Program-made: the position numbers and the translations under genes
Origin: Flammeovirgaceae bacterium UBA2338
GTDB taxonomy: Bacteria > Bacteroidota > Bacteroidia > Cytophagales > Cyclobacteriaceae
Assembly (NCBI GenBank): GCA_002344795.1
Contig: DDUM01000038.1
Coordinates: 1 to 8,891, forward strand
DNA: 8,891 bases
Direction of reading: 5' to 3'
The notes under the pieces: generated by a model
What the model saw: the letters and a program-made list of their open reading frames with translations, nothing else
The model's database searches: none
Told to the model about the DNA's origin: nothing
Shown here: one piece after another, positions 7,406 to 8,891 of the stretch
Numbering within the stretch: the first letter of the stretch is position 1
Layout: each line of letters begins with the position of its first letter

Positions 7406-7510
7406 GGGCGTGCCCCCGGCTTACCTGCCGGGGTCGGGCTATCCGCTTCTACTCCTCGCCCCACCCTCAATGCAGCCCGGCTGCGGGGTATCCGCTGCTA
7501 TCCCTCACGC
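7406..7510. repeat. GC-rich structured intergenic repeat element (Bacteroidota type)
   Basis: This block is sharply more GC-rich than the AT-rich DNA on both sides. It opens GGGCGTGCCC, then has a perfect 7-bp hairpin CCCCGGC/GCCGGGG (7414-7420 with 7427-7433, 6-nt loop). A second hairpin is GCAGC/GCTGC (7472-7476 with 7480-7484), flanked by CCCC (7459-7462) that can pair with GGGG (7485-7488). An imperfect 18-bp direct repeat brackets the second hairpin: TATCCGCTTCTACTCCTC (7440-7457) and TATCCGCTGCTATCCCTC (7489-7506), 15 of 18 identical. From memory, similar GGGCGT...GGGCTATCCGCT...CCGCTGCTATCCCTCACGC elements recur between genes in many Bacteroidota genomes; I cannot verify that here. No T-run follows either hairpin, so it is not a standard terminator. 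It could be a REP-like mobile repeat or a structured RNA at the 3' end of the upstream transcript. Confidence 0.65.
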
Positions 7511-7643
7511 AAAGCCACTGATAATCAAGAGAATCACCCTTTTATTCTTTGCTCAGCCTACACATTATCGGAGCATCGTCTCATGGTTACCAAATCACCC
7601 CCCTCAACTACCCAGTAATTATTTTAAAACTTTTTGCTCCATC
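7511..7643. other. Spacer between the GC-rich repeat and the rRNA promoter
   Basis: I see no gene here. Its last part (about 7615-7636, AATTATTTTAAAACTTTTT) is an A/T-rich tract immediately upstream of the rRNA promoter and could act as an UP element that binds the RNA polymerase alpha subunits, as is common for rRNA promoters. No terminator for the upstream genes is evident. Confidence 0.4.
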
Positions 7644-7674
7644 TTTGCTTAGATGTCATTTAAGGTTACCTTTG
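7644..7674 (+). promoter_or_regulatory. rRNA operon promoter (Bacteroidota consensus)
   Basis: TTTG (7644-7647), exactly 19 bases, then TACCTTTG (7667-7674): a perfect match to the Bacteroidota primary-sigma consensus TTTG-N19-TAnnTTTG. An A/T-rich tract lies just upstream. Transcription should start near 7680, giving a leader of about 295 nt before mature 16S. This is the best promoter in the window, as expected for rRNA. Confidence 0.85.
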
Positions 7675-7783
7675 CGCTCCCGTTTAGGGGAACGTGTGTC
7701 ATTCAAACGGTTTGACCACTTTAATTAAGACTAAAAGTCAGCAATGAATGCTCCGAAAATCACTTGATCGAGGAGATTCAAAC

Positions 7784-7795
7784 GTTCTTTGAATA
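7784..7795 (+). promoter_or_regulatory. boxA-like rRNA antitermination site
   Basis: GTTCTTTGAATA resembles the bacterial boxA core (TGCTCTTTAACA), the RNA site bound by NusB-NusE in rRNA antitermination; related GTTCTTTGA sequences are usual in Bacteroidota rRNA leaders. It lies about 180 nt before 16S and sits in a possible 6-bp stem, TTCAAA/TTTGAA (7777-7782 with 7788-7793). A second similar sequence, GTTCTTTTGAA, is at 7851-7861. Function is inferred from similarity and position. Confidence 0.5.
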
Positions 7796-7897
7796 GATGG
7801 AATTTTGATAGCGGACCCGTGTAAAATCGATAGAGGTTTTATGCGAGTCGGTTCTTTTGAAAAAGAAAATCGATGAGACTAAGGAAAAATGAACATA

Positions 7898-7929
7898 GTT
7901 TGAGCACATCACAAGATGTGGGTTCAAAC
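7898..7929 (+). promoter_or_regulatory. Strong hairpin in the 16S leader
   Basis: GTTTGA (7898-7903) pairs with TCAAAC (7924-7929) and CACATC (7905-7910) with GATGTG (7915-7920). They are joined through a G-T wobble and a GG bulge and closed by an ACAA loop. Twelve Watson-Crick pairs make it the longest stem in the leader, 46 nt before mature 16S. It may shape processing or early folding of pre-16S. No T-run follows, so it is not a terminator. Confidence 0.6.
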
Positions 7930-7975
7930 AGTTAAGATGGAGGCAGTGATGCTGAAGTTTTAACAAAGGATTAAT

Positions 7976-8891
<916 letters not shown>

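Larger units (their letters stand above)
7680..7975 (+). other. Transcribed 16S rRNA leader
   Basis: This gene-free stretch between the promoter and mature 16S holds several dyads. TCAAACGGTTTGA (7703-7715) is a near-perfect palindrome just after the transcription start. A boxA-like hairpin lies at 7777-7793. AAAATCGAT occurs twice (7823-7831 and 7866-7874), and TTCTTT/AAAGAA forms a stem at 7852-7867. A strong hairpin is at 7898-7929. TTCAAAC appears three times (7702, 7777, 7923). The leader probably serves antitermination, folding and 5' processing of pre-16S. The exact 5' end is inferred from the promoter. Confidence 0.7.

Noticed and set aside
7406..7433. The CCCCGGC/GCCGGGG hairpin as an intrinsic terminator of the DUF2480 transcript
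   Set aside because: The T-run lies before the stem, not after it, and the sequence after the stem is GC-rich. A Rho-type or other 3'-end role stays possible.
7404..7652. 82-aa + strand reading frame (begins MGVPPAYLPG) after DUF2480
   Set aside because: It runs through the GC-rich hairpin/direct-repeat element and into the rRNA promoter, has no protein-like domain or RBS, and its first half is simply a translation of the repeat.
7711..7740. Second rRNA promoter starting at TTTG 7711-7714
   Set aside because: No TAnnTTTG box lies 19-21 bases downstream.

Overview
The window reads as a chromosomal segment from a member of the Bacteroidota, most probably Cytophagales. The evidence is the 16S rRNA 5' region (the TAATACATGCAAGTCGAACGG context, ATGCAATCTACC, GGCAACAGTGAAACTC), Bacteroidota-type promoters (TTTG, about 19-20 bases, TAnnTTTG), a DUF2480 gene (a family I know only from this phylum) and moderate GC with mostly non-Shine-Dalgarno starts. 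All genes lie on the + strand. I cannot assign a genus.

Layout. 1-358: AT-rich, with no recognisable complete gene, only a start-less membrane-like reading frame at 136-279. 359-3796: two adjacent exported M16 (insulinase/processing-peptidase) genes. The first has the zinc site and has lost the substrate-binding Arg. The second has lost the zinc site, keeps the Arg/Tyr pair, and has a LolA-like C-terminal domain. Together they look like one heterodimeric periplasmic peptidase. 3838-4483: a Bacteroidota-type promoter, then rpmH (52 aa), a small hairpin and rnpA. 4521-7397: a tight run of an S41 C-terminal processing peptidase, tsaB (start overlaps the S41 stop) and a DUF2480 gene. 7406-7510: a GC-rich intergenic element with hairpins and an internal direct repeat, which I believe belongs to a widespread Bacteroidota intergenic repeat family. 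7644-7975: a textbook rRNA promoter and a long structured leader with boxA-like sequences. 7976-8891: the first ~920 nt of 16S rRNA, cut by the window end.

How it fits together. Most of the window is housekeeping: ribosomal protein L34, the RNase P protein, a t6A tRNA-modification subunit and an rRNA operon, beside envelope proteolysis (the M16 pair and the S41 protease). I see no defence system, insertion sequence, CRISPR array or tRNA. The items most worth a second look are the GC-rich repeat, the split M16 pair and the structured rRNA leader; none amounts to a clearly new system on sequence alone.
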